A DNA stretch of 35,114 nucleotides from Chromera velia (taxonomy: Eukaryota; Sar; Chromeraceae): NCBI GenBank assembly GCA_018398765.1, contig JAHBMJ010000321.1, positions 94,905 through 130,018 on the forward strand, read 5' to 3'. The notes beneath the pieces were generated by a model. The model was not told the DNA's origin. It saw nothing but the letters and a program-made list of their open reading frames with translations, and made no database searches. The translations under genes were made by a program, and so were the position numbers. Below, in pieces: positions 11,089 to 21,852 of the stretch (within the stretch, counting starts at the first letter, position 1; each line of letters starts with the position of its first letter).

Positions 11089-14000
11089 ATGACCACCGAA
11101 ACAAAGTCCAGGAAGAAGAAGGTGGCCTACTTCTATGACTGTGAGTCCTTTCTGCCGTTTCCAGTGAGCATGCTATAATCGTCTCCGGTATTATTGCTGA
11201 GCTTTTACCCTTTCCTCCAGTGGGCCCCTTTGACTTGTGCTTGATTGACGGCCCCCTCGTCTGTGCAGATCTCATTGGGGACTATGACTACGGCCCCAAC
11301 CACCCCATGAAGCCCCACCGAATCAGAATGACTGACGCATTGCTTCACGGTTATGACCTTATTCGAGAAATGGCCCCGATAGTCAGTCTGCCAGCCGTCT
11401 CCATTCAGGCCATTTTTTTCTTCAGCAACTTCTGCCTCTTTTGAGTCTGACCTGTTTTCCTCTGTCTCTCATGTCCGTTTCTGCACATCTTACTTCTCTT
11501 CTTCACTGCCTTGCACTTGATGCTCTCCTTTGCGCAATCTGTGACTTGCTGGATGATGCGGCGTCTCGTCTGGTGCCATCGAGGAAGGGCGGGAGAAGTT
11601 TCGTCTTTCTCAGCCACTTACCTCAATGCACTTGCTGTGCCTTTTTTGGATAAAGCGTGGAAGAGTCTCTTGACATGAGCATCGAAAAGAAAAGTGCAAA
11701 GAGACTCACCATGGGAACAGTGGGGGTTACAAATACTTTGTGAGAGGACGGACTGCCCATGCAGTCTCCCGTCTCTGTCTGTACGTTTTTCCCCTTCCAC
11801 CCCCCTTCAGACCACCTTTGCCGCCCGTCTCTCCCCATGGTTACAGATTGGACGCCAATCCCTGTGCATTTCCTCTGCCTTCTCCCCCCCCCCCTCTCTC
11901 TGCGTACAGCAAGCCCAAATCGGTCGGGATGACCTGATGCAATTCCACGCAGAGGACTACATAGAGTTCCTCGAGACCGTCGACCACCAGACATTCCCAG
12001 AGTGCGATGATGTCGTGCAGAAGTGTCAGCAGCTTGATTGCACGTGTCCATCTCTGCTCTGTCTGTCTCCTTTCCCATCCCTTGTGTGCTGCTTGATGAC
12101 AGTCTTTTCTTTTTTCCTGAGTGCATGTCTGTCTGTCTCTCGGTCTCTGTGTTTCGCTCTGCTTGTCCTCTTGCCCGTTTATGCGTGTGCCGGTGTGTCA
12201 AGTTCTATGCTTATCTGCCGACTTCTTTGCCAGCGTGCCTGGCCCCCGCTTTTGTCTGCCTCCGCGTCTGTTCGTTTGTCTGCCTGCTATCCATCTGTTA
12301 GTCTGCCTGCCTTTCTCTCTGGGGACTTTGAATGTGTCTAGCGAGGAGTCTGAAAGAGAGGAGAAGATGAGAAAAAAAAATCCTTTTGTTTTCTTCCCGT
12401 GATTCTCTTTCCGTGGGTGTGGGGATGATGAAAGCTTGCAAGAAGACGCAGGATTAACTCTCATTCACGGTTTCCCTTTTTCCCCCCCCTCTTTGTGCGG
12501 GTTGGTTTCTGCAAACTATCTTGCTCTCTGCAGACAATGTGAACGAAGACTGTCCTGTGTTTGAGGGCCTGTGGGACTTCATCAGGACGTACAGCGCAGG
12601 ATCCATTGGTTGGTTTCTTTCGTTGGGGGTGGATGTGCCAGAGGGGGGTGGGAATTTTATCCATTTCGTTTTCAGTGTTTGTGCCAGTTTTACGTCTCCA
12701 CTGCGTCTCTATCAGCCAGTCTTGATCTGCTTTGTTTTTTTTTGGTGGGCAAGGATTAAACAGAAAACAGAGAAAAAGCGATAGAAACAGAAAGAGAGCG
12801 CGCGAGACAAAGAGGCCGCTCAATCTCTCTAACTCCGACCGTCCGCTGCCTTTGTCCACTTTCTCCATCCTACTCGTAGACCCACAAAGAGAATTTAGCC
12901 AGACAGACAGTTGATATCTGTCTCTCTCCTGATATCTGTCTCTCTCCTGATATCTGTCTCTCTCCTGATATCTGTCTCTTTCCGACCCTGACTCACCGTT
13001 TGTTGATTCGTTCAGGAGGAGCGCAGCACATCAACAGTGGCGCCTCTGAGATCGCCATCAACTGGTCAGTCTGTCAGACACACAGTTGACGTCAATCAAC
13101 AGCTGGGTATCTCACAAAGCCGTGGGGCGAAAATTGTTGTGTTGTGTGTTTTCTCATATCGTTGTCTGTCGGTCGCTGTAGTGCAAAGAGAAAGGCTGTT
13201 CGAATGGTGAGAGGAGGAGAAAGAGTGTTTCTACAGAAGAAAAGAACAGATTGGAAGGAGGGATGGGAGCGCTGCTCGTAGATACGAAAGGGATCTGGTG
13301 TTGACGCTCCGTTTTTTTTTGTCTTTGCTAAGTGACTGTTTTCTTCGCCCTTCCACCTTTTTCCTTTTCTGTCATCCGGGTTTCTTGCGTATCTTTCTCT
13401 CTCTTCGTGGAAGAAAAAGAATATGTGAGGGACATTCTGCTGGCTGCCACCTTTTCTCCCGATTGTGCCGCTTTGTCTGTCTCTTTTGCTGCGTGTCTGG
13501 ATGGTTGTGTGGCAATCAAATGGCCGGATGGATGGATGGATGGATGGATGGATGCATGCAGGAGTGGAGGTCTTCATCACGGGAAGAAGATGGAGGCCTC
13601 CGGATTCTGTTACGCCAACGATTGCGTCCTTGCGTGCATCGAACTTCTCAAGGTCGGTCGGTCGGTCGGTCGGTCAGCGATGAAGGCTCGCTTGTTTGTT
13701 GTCTGTCTTTCTTGCTCCTTCGATGGGAGGGGGGCACGTGGCCTTCGCCTGTCTCTGTTTCTTTCTTTCTTTCTGTACGGACTCTCTCGCATGGATGGAA
13801 CGTCTGTGTGTCTCCTCGATGATGCAAGCCGCACGGCCGGTGCTATGCCATGGAAGGTGACAGCATGTTGCACATCTATGCATTTGTTTCGCCCACACAG
13901 GCTAGGCAGCGTGCAAGCATGTGATGCGTGCGTGTTTGGTGTTGACACCTGCCTGCCTGCTGCAGCGTCACGAGAGGGTCCTGTACATCGACATCGACAT

Positions 14001-14576
14001 CCATCATGGAGACGGCGTGGAAGAAGCGTTCTACACGTCTCCTCGGTTGGTTGGTGTTTTTGTCTCGCAGCCAAGCAACGAGTCTCCCTGACAGTCGCAC
14101 AAGTTGCTCTGTGCAGTGCACCAGCATCTCTGAAGTCTGTTTTCATTCAGCATGCGTCAGAAGCGGTGTCTTTGCTTTGCTTTGTTGGTCTACGTGCAGC
14201 TGCATGTGCGTATCGTTCCACAAATTTGGAGAGTACTTCCCGGGAACGGGGGCCATCGAAGACACGGGGTCTGGAGCAGGCCACGGATATTCAATCAACG
14301 TCCCTTTGCAGGTAGGTGTGTGGTTCTTTGGGGGGGAAAGGCGATTTTGTCTCTGTGGGGCTTTGAGGCGGGAGGTGAGACGTCATTTTTTTTTTCTGCA
14401 GAAACGGGCGGACAGATTTACAGAGAAAAAAAGGTGTGCACAGTATCTCCCCTCCGAGAAATCGGGGGGAAGATGATTTCTGCCAGGGTCGACCTTTTGA
14501 CTACATGCGTGGATGTAATATTTGACTTGTTGGGGAAGCGGACGATGGGACGAGAGCAGCATGCAGAGGTTCCAAA

Positions 14577-14626
<50 letters not shown>

Positions 14627-17113
14627 TGTGTGTATCTGCAGGATGGCGTCACTGACGAGATGTTTATCGACATTTTCACCCGGGTGAGTTGTTTGTCTGC
14701 GTTGCTGGCTGCCTGCGTTACTTTTCGTCTTGTATAGAATGTGCAAGCTTGGTTAGTCGATGCTGGGGTGACGTTGTTAAATCAATGAAGGACTCTTCGC
14801 TTACTACACTCACTCTTTTCAAATGAGCAAAGAGAACGAGTACCAAAGAATTGGCGAGGGACAAATTCTGTGGAAGAAACCGAGAAGGAAGGAACGAAGC
14901 CGTCGATTGTCAAGCTCCCGATTGCCAAGTCATCCCAGACGGTAATCGGTACAGGAACGGCGGTAGAAAGAACGGACACAGCGGGATCCTCTCGACGTGG
15001 CCGGCGCGTCTTCCTTTCGCCCGGTCGCTCTCTTTACTCTCGCACAATTCTCAATTTGTTTCTCAAAAGATCTCACTTAATATCTCTCCGTCTCTCTCTC
15101 TATTCCTCTGCGTCTACTTCCTTCCTTCCGGTCTCACCGTCCCACGCATCATCGAAGAAGAAAAGACTTCGTCCAGGCTCCGAGGAAAGGAATGAAGTAA
15201 AGAGGTCTTTCCTCTTCTTTGTCGTATTGCTCATCTACACACGTGAACGAACGAATGAATGAATGAATGAATGAATGAATGCGTTCGGGCAGGTGATGAA
15301 CCTGGTGCGAAGCAGATTCGACCCCCAGGCGGTCGTCCTCCAGTGCGGCGCCGACTCTCTCTCTGGTGATAGGTTGGCTCTCTCTCTCTCTCTCTGTCTG
15401 TCTGTCTCTCTGCCCTGACTTCTCTCGGTTTCTCCTTGCGACCTGCTGTTTTTGTTTGAATGGTTTTCCTGTCATTCTGCAGGTTTTTTTGTTTTCTCCG
15501 TTGTGTTCCTTTCTGTCTCTCCCTCCGAGTCTCTGTCTGTCCAATTTGCTCTCTAAGATCCGTCTGACTCCCTCCCAGTCCACCCGTTTTTCTTCTTTCT
15601 GGAGCATTGTTCAAAGTCCATCCACGCGCCCTTCTTACTGATTTCCCCCCCTTCCTTCCCTTCAGACTCGGGTGCTTCAACCTGACCCTGGAGGGCCATG
15701 GATACGCTGTGGAGTACGTTAAGAATTGGAGAGTACCCATGGTGGTCCTCGGGGGCGGGGGGTACACTCTGCGGAATGTGGCCAAATGCTGGACGTATGA
15801 GACGGCAGTACTCCTCGAGAAGGAACTGGACCCTGGTCGGTTCTTTCTCTTTTCTTTCTTTCTTTTCTTTCTTTCTTTCTTTTCTTTCTTTCTTTATGAG
15901 TGAGGCCGAGAGAAGGGACCGTGACACGAGCCGCATATTGAGTCCTTTTTTGTCGGTTCATGAGTCTGAGGAATGATCCATCGTGCATTGGCATATTTTT
16001 TTTCTGCATTGTGTCGCCGAGGCTCTTCTCTTCTACCTCTCTTTCTGTCTGAATGCATGCTGTGTTCGCGTTGTGGCTCTCAACTTGTTATCGAACTGTG
16101 GAGAATTTGCGGAGGCACATACATAAATATGTGATTTGTGTATCTGTCTGCGTCTAATGTGTGCGCCTCTATCCCTCTTAGAGTCCAAAATCAAACCGTG
16201 AGACTGCTACATGAATGAAAGGGAAGAGAGAGAGAATGAATGAACGAACGAACGAACGAATGAACGAAAGAACATACGACTGGATGCATGACTGCATGAC
16301 TGCATGCAGTAATCCCTGAGGACACGAAATATTTGGGATATTACGGACCCGACTGTCGACTTGAGGTCCTTCCGAGCTCCGTTCTCGAGAACCATAACTC
16401 ACGAGCAGACATGGACAAGATTGAGTCAGTCAGTCAGTCAGTCAGACAGTCAGTCAGTCAGTCAGTCAGTCAGTCAGTCGGACAGTCAGTCAGTCAGTCA
16501 GTCGGTCAGTCGGTCGGTCAGTCGGTCAGTCAGTCAGTCAGTCCGTCAGTCAGACAGTCAGTCAGTCGGTCAGTCAGACAGTCAGTCAGTCAGTCAGTCA
16601 GACAGTCAGTCAGTCAGTCAGTCAGACAGTCAGTCAGTCAGTCAGTCAGTCAGTGAGTCAGTCAGTGAGTCAGTCCGTGAGTCAGTCAGTCAGTCAGTCA
16701 GTCAGTTAGTCAGTCAGTCAGTCAGTCAGACAGACAGTCAGTCGGTCAGTCAGACAGTCAGTCAGACAGACAGACAGTCAGTCAGTCAGACAGTCAGTCA
16801 GTCAGTCAGTCAGTCAGTCAGTCAGTCAGTCAGTCAACGGATGCCCTGATTGTCCGACTGCGACTGGACGCGGAGAGGCCCTAGCCTGTCTATGTGACGC
16901 TTCATGCCCTCTTTTGTCGCTTTGTGCCTGTCTACGCACTTCTTTTTTTGTGCGTCTGCCCTCTGTCTGTTGGCAATCTTTCCGTTTCTCTGTCCACCTT
17001 CACTCATTCTTTTTTTGGGTACTGATGTTCAAGTGGGACGTCCATTTTGTGCATTTGTTAGTCTCTCCAAGGTCCCTTCTGTTGGGTCACAGGATGTAGG
17101 CAACGTTTTTTTC

Positions 17114-17145
<32 letters not shown>

Positions 17146-17168
17146 TTCTTTCTTTCCTTCCTTCTTTC

Positions 17169-17201
<33 letters not shown>

Positions 17202-17355
17202 TTCCTTTCTTTCTTTCTTTCTTTCTGCCTGGTTGGCTGACGGAGCGAGACTGTGCCATGAGGTAAAGAAGTGGTCAACCAGACAAATGAGCTGAGTAGA
17301 GGCTTGCAGGCGACCATCACGTTCTCTCTCCCTCTCCCTCTCCCTCTCCCTCTCC

Positions 17356-17404
<49 letters not shown>

Positions 17405-17727
17405 GGCTTTTGCTTTGCAGGCAGCAGCTCGTTGAAGTCATGAAAGGAAAAGTCTTTGCCACAAACGCCGGAATCAAATCGGCTGCAGGTCTGTCCCTCC
17501 AGTCTTTCTTTCTTTCTTTGTTTCTTTCTTTCTTTGTGTACAAGAATTTTGCTTTTCCCCGCTGTTTTTGCGTGCATTCTCCGCGCGGGCCTATCTGTTT
17601 GCCTTTCTATCTCTCCATCGGTCTGTCTCTGACTGTGTGTCAAACGGTTCTTTCTACTGCTGCTGAGAAGAACAATGCATCATTATTTTGATCGGAGAAG
17701 TAGAGCAAGGCCAGAGAGAGAGACATG

Positions 17728-17780
<53 letters not shown>

Positions 17781-18226
17781 GAGATCTCTCCTCTGCCCTT
17801 TCTTCCTCTGGATTCTCTGGGACTCGAATAGAAAAGATGAGTGAGTGACTCTGTGCGGGAATGAATGAATGAATGAAAGGATGGATAGATGGATGGATGG
17901 ATGGATGGATGGATGCAGTCAACGATTCCGGACCCTTCCCGGTATTGAACCTCCAACGAAGCGAACAGGATGACGACGGTCAGTGAGTCCCTCTGCCTGC
18001 ATGACTTCTTGCTATCTGCCAGCCTGTCTGCCTGCCTGCCAGCCTGTTTGTTTGTCTTGGTATTTTGATGAGGTTTTCCCGCCCGTCTATTCCTTCTCTC
18101 CTGATTCTGCACCGGGTAGGCAGATCGATCAAAGATGCAAGGCCGTGTTTGGGGATTTTCCGGGCGCAAAGAAAAGGTGCTCTTCAGTGGCTTCAGGTGT
18201 GCCTCTCTGGAAGAGCGCTTGGCTGA
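11089..18226 (+). CDS. Class I histone deacetylase (RPD3/HDAC1-2-like), at least 14 exons
   Basis: This is a zinc-dependent lysine deacetylase of nuclear corepressor complexes. Exons with closed phases: 11089-11140, 11269-11381, 11910-12024, 12534-12608, 13016-13064, 13562-13652, 13966-14045, 14200-14311, 14642-14683, 15293-15372, 15666-15835, 16310-16424, 17421-17488 and 17919-17978. Spliced, the key residues fall at human HDAC1 numbers: His140/His141 in GLHHGKK, Asp174/Asp176/His178 in [10 protein letters not shown], Asp264 in GADSLSGDR, Tyr303 in GGGGYT, and inositol-phosphate contacts Arg270 and Arg306. This strongly supports the exon model. The core is about 407 residues and ends in an acidic QDDD stretch. 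The last exon is unsure: acceptor at 18119 with stop 18224-18226, or acceptor at 18123 with an open frame to 18551. The loop before the FHAEDY segment lacks the usual YRP motif. NEDCPVF has no two-residue AT insertion of the apicomplexan HDAC3 type. Confidence 0.96.
12911..12982. repeat. 18-bp tandem repeat, four copies, in HDAC intron 4
   Basis: The unit TGATATCTGTCTCTCTCC is repeated about four times; the last copy has a T for C change. It ends about 30 bases before the exon 13016-13064 acceptor. It is pyrimidine-rich in the sense strand. Confidence 0.9.
13528..13560. repeat. GGAT tetranucleotide repeat before HDAC exon 6
   Basis: Six or so GGAT units lead directly into the GCATGCAG acceptor of exon 13562-13652. 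A GTCG repeat (13653-13672) forms the donor on the other side of the same exon, so a 91-base exon is bracketed by two tetranucleotide arrays. Confidence 0.85.
14577..14633. repeat. TC/TG tract before HDAC exon 9
   Basis: A TC run is followed by a TG run that ends in TATCTGCAG, the acceptor of the 42-base exon 14642-14683. It acts as the intron's pyrimidine tract by position. Confidence 0.9.
15250..15282. repeat. GAAT repeat before HDAC exon 10
   Basis: About eight GAAT units end 11 bases before the GGGCAG acceptor of exon 15293-15372. Confidence 0.85.
15841..15895. repeat. TTTC repeat at start of HDAC intron 11
   Basis: A TTTC-rich run begins five bases after the GTCGGT donor that follows exon 15666-15835. 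It is non-coding. Confidence 0.85.
16425..16834 (+). repeat. GTCA tetranucleotide array starting exactly at a 5' splice site
   Basis: About 100 units of GTCA, with scattered GTCG, GACA, GTGA and GTCC variants, run without a break from the first base of HDAC intron 12. Exon 12 ends ATTGA at 16424 and phase 2 is required to join exon 13 (GCAGCAGCTC at 17421). The junction therefore lies at the first GTCA unit, or at another unit only if the frame survived. Every unit followed by another gives GTCAGT, the commonest donor in this window. All plus-strand frames stay open for long distances through the array because the unit has no stop codon; that is not evidence of coding. Confidence 0.93.
17108..17225. 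repeat. TTTC/TTCC repeat in HDAC intron 12
   Basis: A CTTT-type tetranucleotide run of about 118 bases with interspersed CCTT units, pyrimidine-only on the sense strand. Confidence 0.9.
17324..17402. repeat. CTCTCC, TC and TG tracts before HDAC exon 13
   Basis: Hexamer CTCTCC units grade into a TC run and then a TG run. They end 18 bases before the exon 17421-17488 acceptor (TGCTTTGCAG). Same order (TC then TG, sense strand) as at 14577-14633. Confidence 0.9.
17727..17910. repeat. CA/GA tract, GAAT and GGAT repeats in HDAC intron 13
   Basis: A CA run then a GA run (about 17727-17780) lies here in the opposite orientation to the other TC/TG tracts. GAAT units (about 17860-17876) and GGAT units (about 17879-17912) follow, and the latter lead into the GGATGCAG acceptor of exon 17919-17978. 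Confidence 0.85.
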
Positions 18227-18896
18227 ACGATGCTTCGAGAGTTCGCTCGACAAAGTGGTTTCTGAGAAGGATGTGTGCTCGGTCTGTCTGCAAGCATCAG
18301 CGTTCGACGACCGCGTCAATGTAGGGAGCTGCTGCACCTGCTTCCTGCCTGTGCTTCTTCCTCCCTTTCTCATCAGCTCTTTGGCTTGCAAACAGGATGG
18401 ATGTCCGTTTGACCCGAGGAAACAAAATAGAAAGCCGTGCATGGGGGTGACCGTCTCCATCGGTCTGTCTGACTGCCTGTCTGAATCTCATGTAGACCAC
18501 CTTTTCGACGTCCCTGGTTTGTTCTGGTGTCTGCAGCGGATGTGCGGATGACAGACTAATCTCGGCATCGATGCGAGGATCGATGCTTCGTTGCAGCACT
18601 GAATTAAACTTTGTTTGAATTCTATGGGAGAAAAACAAAAGGGGCCTAAAAAAAAACGAACGACAAACTGTCAAATCACGGTGAACAGTCTGGGGAACAG
18701 GTGTATCGCAAATTTGTGGGGAAAAAAAAGTTATTTTTTTTGTATATCCAAAGTATGATATACGCGGAAATTATACTCAAAACACTAGCAAAATCAAGTA
18801 GATCATTCAATGAGGAAAAGTTTATGTTTTTAATGATTAAATAACTTAATTTTGCTTGTTCATTGGAATTGTGTAACAATTTGTGTTTAACAATAT
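18227..18896. other. HDAC 3' end and AT-rich intergenic sequence
   Basis: An alternative HDAC tail could stay open to a stop at 18549-18551. From about 18600 on, the sequence becomes AT-rich with no supported gene. I do not see a clear polyadenylation signal. Confidence 0.4.
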
Positions 18897-19042
18897 CTGG
18901 GTGAGGAGACAGGAGGGCAGCAGCAAGAAAAACAAAAGACAACATGACGCCCCAGCAGGTAGCATAGGGTTTCAAACAAACGTACGAGCTGCCAAAGAAA
19001 GAGAAAGAAGAGAGAAAGAGGGAACGAGAAGGAAAGACAACA

Positions 19043-19357
19043 GTGAGTAGAGCGATTAAGGAGAAAAGATGGCACACAGCAGAGGAGAAGGAGGTAAGGA
19101 AGGTAATGAAAAGAGCAGGGAACCCCAGAAAGGCCGCTGGGAAGGACGGAATGCCCCCAGGAATGCTGAAAACGATGGAAAAATCGACTGAGCTGGTGTT
19201 TTTGTATGTTTTGTTAATGAATGTTGCATATCGTTTCGGCTGGTCGCCAAAAAGGTGGAGTGACTTACTGGTGATGGCTCTTCCAAAACCGGGTAAGTCA
19301 CTTACATTGCTTAAGGGATGGAGGGAAGTGCACCTGGTGGTAGCAGATACGAAATAG
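19043..19357 (+). pseudogene. Reverse transcriptase, N-terminal fragment
   Basis: The frame carries the N-x-KA-x-GKDG-x-P motif typical of non-LTR reverse transcriptases (here NPRKAAGKDGMPPGMLK). It is followed by LMNVAYRFGWSPKRWSDL and ALPKPGK, matching the conserved W...I..LPK region. It stops at TAG (19355-19357) where the RPISL block would come. The fragment has no clean start codon and is a remnant. Confidence 0.82.
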
Positions 19358-19369
19358 GAGGACATAATC

Positions 19370-20146
19370 ATGAGAACGAAGGTGGAGAAGGAAGCCAGAC
19401 AGACACCATGGCAGTTCGCATACAAGAAAAAGGCAGGCACATGCGATGCAATTTTTCTTTTGCTGTTCGTTATTGCTCGAATGGAAGTGCTTAGTGTTAC
19501 CTTTGTTGACTTTACACGGGTTTTTAATGAAGTGAGGCTGGAAAAGTTAAAAGAGAAATTGAGAAAGGCAGGGGTGGAGGAAGGTCTGATCAGATGGGTT
19601 AAGGCCTCTCTGGAAAATGTGAGGGCATGGGTGAAGGGAACGAGCATGTGGTACCCGGAAGATAAGGGACTCAAGCAAGGAGGCCCGAGCGACCCTTCCC
19701 TTTACTCTGTGTACACACATGACTTGCCAGAGGAAGTAGGAAAGAGAAGAGGACAGAGACGACAAACCGACAGACAGAAACCAAAGGTACCGGTAGGAGA
19801 ACACGGGAGGTGGGTCGATTTCCTTACCCTTCTATTTGCAGATAACACAACATTCTTCGAATCCTCAGATAGACAGTTGAACCTTCTTCTTTCGAACCTT
19901 GTAGCCTTTGCAGAACCTCTCCATCTTTTCTTTTCAGACAAATCGAGATTGGTCTGGTTTGGCCGCATCGCATCAAGAGGGAAAAAAGAAGTTAGACTGG
20001 GGGAAATAGTGATAAAAGAAGCAAGAGAGCAACCCTATCTGGGATTAGTCCTATCCACCAACTGCAACGTAGAGACCATGATGAAAGCGCGGTCAATCAA
20101 AGCAGAGAGAATATCTGATACATGCAGGGACTTAGTCTGTCAGTGA
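19370..20146 (+). pseudogene. Reverse transcriptase, palm fragment
   Basis: Conserved blocks are present in order: QFAYKKKAGTCDAI (the Q.GFR..ST.D block), FVDFTRVFNEV (block A aspartate), LKQGGPSDPSLYSVY (block B), LTLLFADNTTFFE (block C) and FFSDKSRLVWFG (block D). The catalytic second aspartate of FADD is Asn, so the enzyme would be inactive. Several stretches are rich in Lys/Arg. It is the continuation of the fragment ending at 19357, displaced by one stop. Confidence 0.85.
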
Positions 20147-21067
20147 TGGGGAAGATAGGAAAGGAGGGAGAGATTCCACCTGCTGATTGCTTCAATATAT
20201 TTAAACAGACAGTGCACGCCGTATGGTTGTATAGATGTGAAATCCATGTATACTCAGATAGCGTATATGCAGAATTCGACCAGAAGCAAAGGAGATTTGT
20301 CAGGTTTGTTTTGCGCTTGAAAAAGAAAGAAAATTGTGGCACCCTGATGATGGAAGGATATGGAAGGGGGTTTCATTCCAATCGATCTCGAAGTGGCTTC
20401 CAGAACGATCCGTTGGGCAGGGAAGGCTTTAAAGGAGAAAAGAAATGAAGTGGTCGGGCAGGCAATCCTCACATACTTGAGGGAGGGGGTAGAAAACGAA
20501 ATGGGGGGGAGGAGAGGAATCATGCATCCTTTTCATCTTTTCCCTCATCTGAAACAATGTACACAGGCACTCTACACAGACAGAGGAATGCACCCTTTTG
20601 CAAAAGAAAGACTAAAAGGAAGCGCAGGGTAGAGAGGAACACAGGTAGTTAACGAGAGAGTGGACGGGATAGAGAGATGGCTGCTAAAAAAAATAAAAAA
20701 TGAGCTAGACGAGAAAAAGATAGAGGTGTTTGCACAGAGAATAGAAAGAAACATAAGAGAAAAGAGCAGTCAGGAAAAAGCAGAACTGACAGGAGTGATG
20801 ATGGCTGACATGCACAGAAAGGTCTCAAATGGAAACCGTCTCCACCTTTCTTTGTTTGAAGACAGAGCAGGTAGAAAGGTTGGCTCGACAATGAAAATAG
20901 ACAGAAAGAGAATAAGGAGAGTCCCCTTTTGCTAATATACAAGAGTGGCGCCGCGATCGGAATACAGGAGGAGAGCAGCATGCAGGGTGGGAGATAGGGT
21001 TATGGCTGCGACTCAGGGAAAAATTCTGGTAAGGGGGGGAGAGAAGGTGCCGTTACAGATTCTGAAA
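20147..21067 (+). pseudogene. LINE ORF2 thumb/connection region, fragmented
   Basis: Two or more short plus-strand frames (about 20122-20448, 20360-20632 and 20660-20935) overlap and shift relative to one another. They read as a basic, helical sequence of the sort that follows the reverse-transcriptase core. No endonuclease or RNase H motif is recognisable. I place it in the element by position and strand, not by homology. Confidence 0.5.
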
Positions 21068-21073
21068 AGGACG

Positions 21074-21310
21074 TGCTAGTTTTGTTAAGGGTGGTTGGGA
21101 ATCGAGGTGGTGGAAGACGAAATCCATCTGGTGACAAAATGTTATGTTTTTGATAGAGAGAGAGCAGAGATGTTCAGAAAGATAGAAAAGAAATGGGACA
21201 GCAAGATGGAAGAAAGAGCCAAAAAGGCATGCAGCCACACAAAGAAAAGGGCTCAGCACAGAAGAGGGAAGAAGAGACAACTCGACGCTTTTCTGCTTTC
21301 TGTTGAATGA
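21074..21310 (+). pseudogene. LINE C-terminal CCHC knuckle with two stop codons
   Basis: The frame reads Cys, stop (21077-21079), Phe, Cys, stop (21086-21088), then EDEIHLVTKCYVFDRERAEMF. Ignoring the stops, the spacing is C-x2-C-x13-H-x4-C, with the acidic-HL-x2-KC signature common at the end of RTE/Jockey-like polymerases. A basic tail follows to the stop near 21308. Both stops can arise from single base changes. Confidence 0.7.
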
Positions 21311-21659
21311 ATGTCATACCGTAGTAGATGAGTTTTTGGGATGGGTATCATTCAGATGGAGGGTGTTTGAGGAGTGCCCAGGATGGTACGGACACATAGA
21401 GGGAAACGCTCCGGCAGCCAGACATGTAGGAATAACCGGAAGGCAACGGGCGATCGAGAGGCTAACAAAAGAATATGAGGAGACGATTGATAACTTAGAG
21501 ACGACCGAAGGAGCGTTAGGGTGAGGAAGGAGGGAGCCACAGAAGAAGATTGATAAAGCGAATAAGAAGAGCGAGGAAACCCAAATCGCATGCCGTTTCA
21601 GATCGATTTTCAGGCTGGAAAGCTAGCACGGATCCAAAGCGGTAGCTCGAACAACGAAC

Positions 21660-21852
21660 AATCATGCAGCAGCGGCCAGGGCAGCAGACTCTGACGGGCC
21701 CCGAGGGCGGGGTCTGATACCTCAGCTTAGGCTGGGGAACGCCCCGCCCTGCTAGCTCTGGCGACAGATGGACATAGCGGGGAAGCCCTAGAGTGGAACG
21801 TACATATCAATCAATCAGATAGACATAGCGGGAAGGCCCTAGGGCGGAACAT

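Noticed and set aside
16425-16834. CRISPR-like array
   Set aside because: The unit is a simple 4-base repeat without spacers, in a eukaryotic intron.
16333-16849. Apparent Ser-Val-Ser-Gln repeat proteins
   Set aside because: Read-through of the GTCA array, which has no stop in any plus frame.
17654-18460. Long minus-strand frame opposite the last HDAC exons
   Set aside because: Antisense to phase-consistent HDAC exons and runs through GGAT and CA repeats; no domain seen.
18676-19674. Long minus-strand open frame (332 codons)
   Set aside because: It is the antisense shadow of the LINE reverse transcriptase; the plus strand carries the recognisable motifs.
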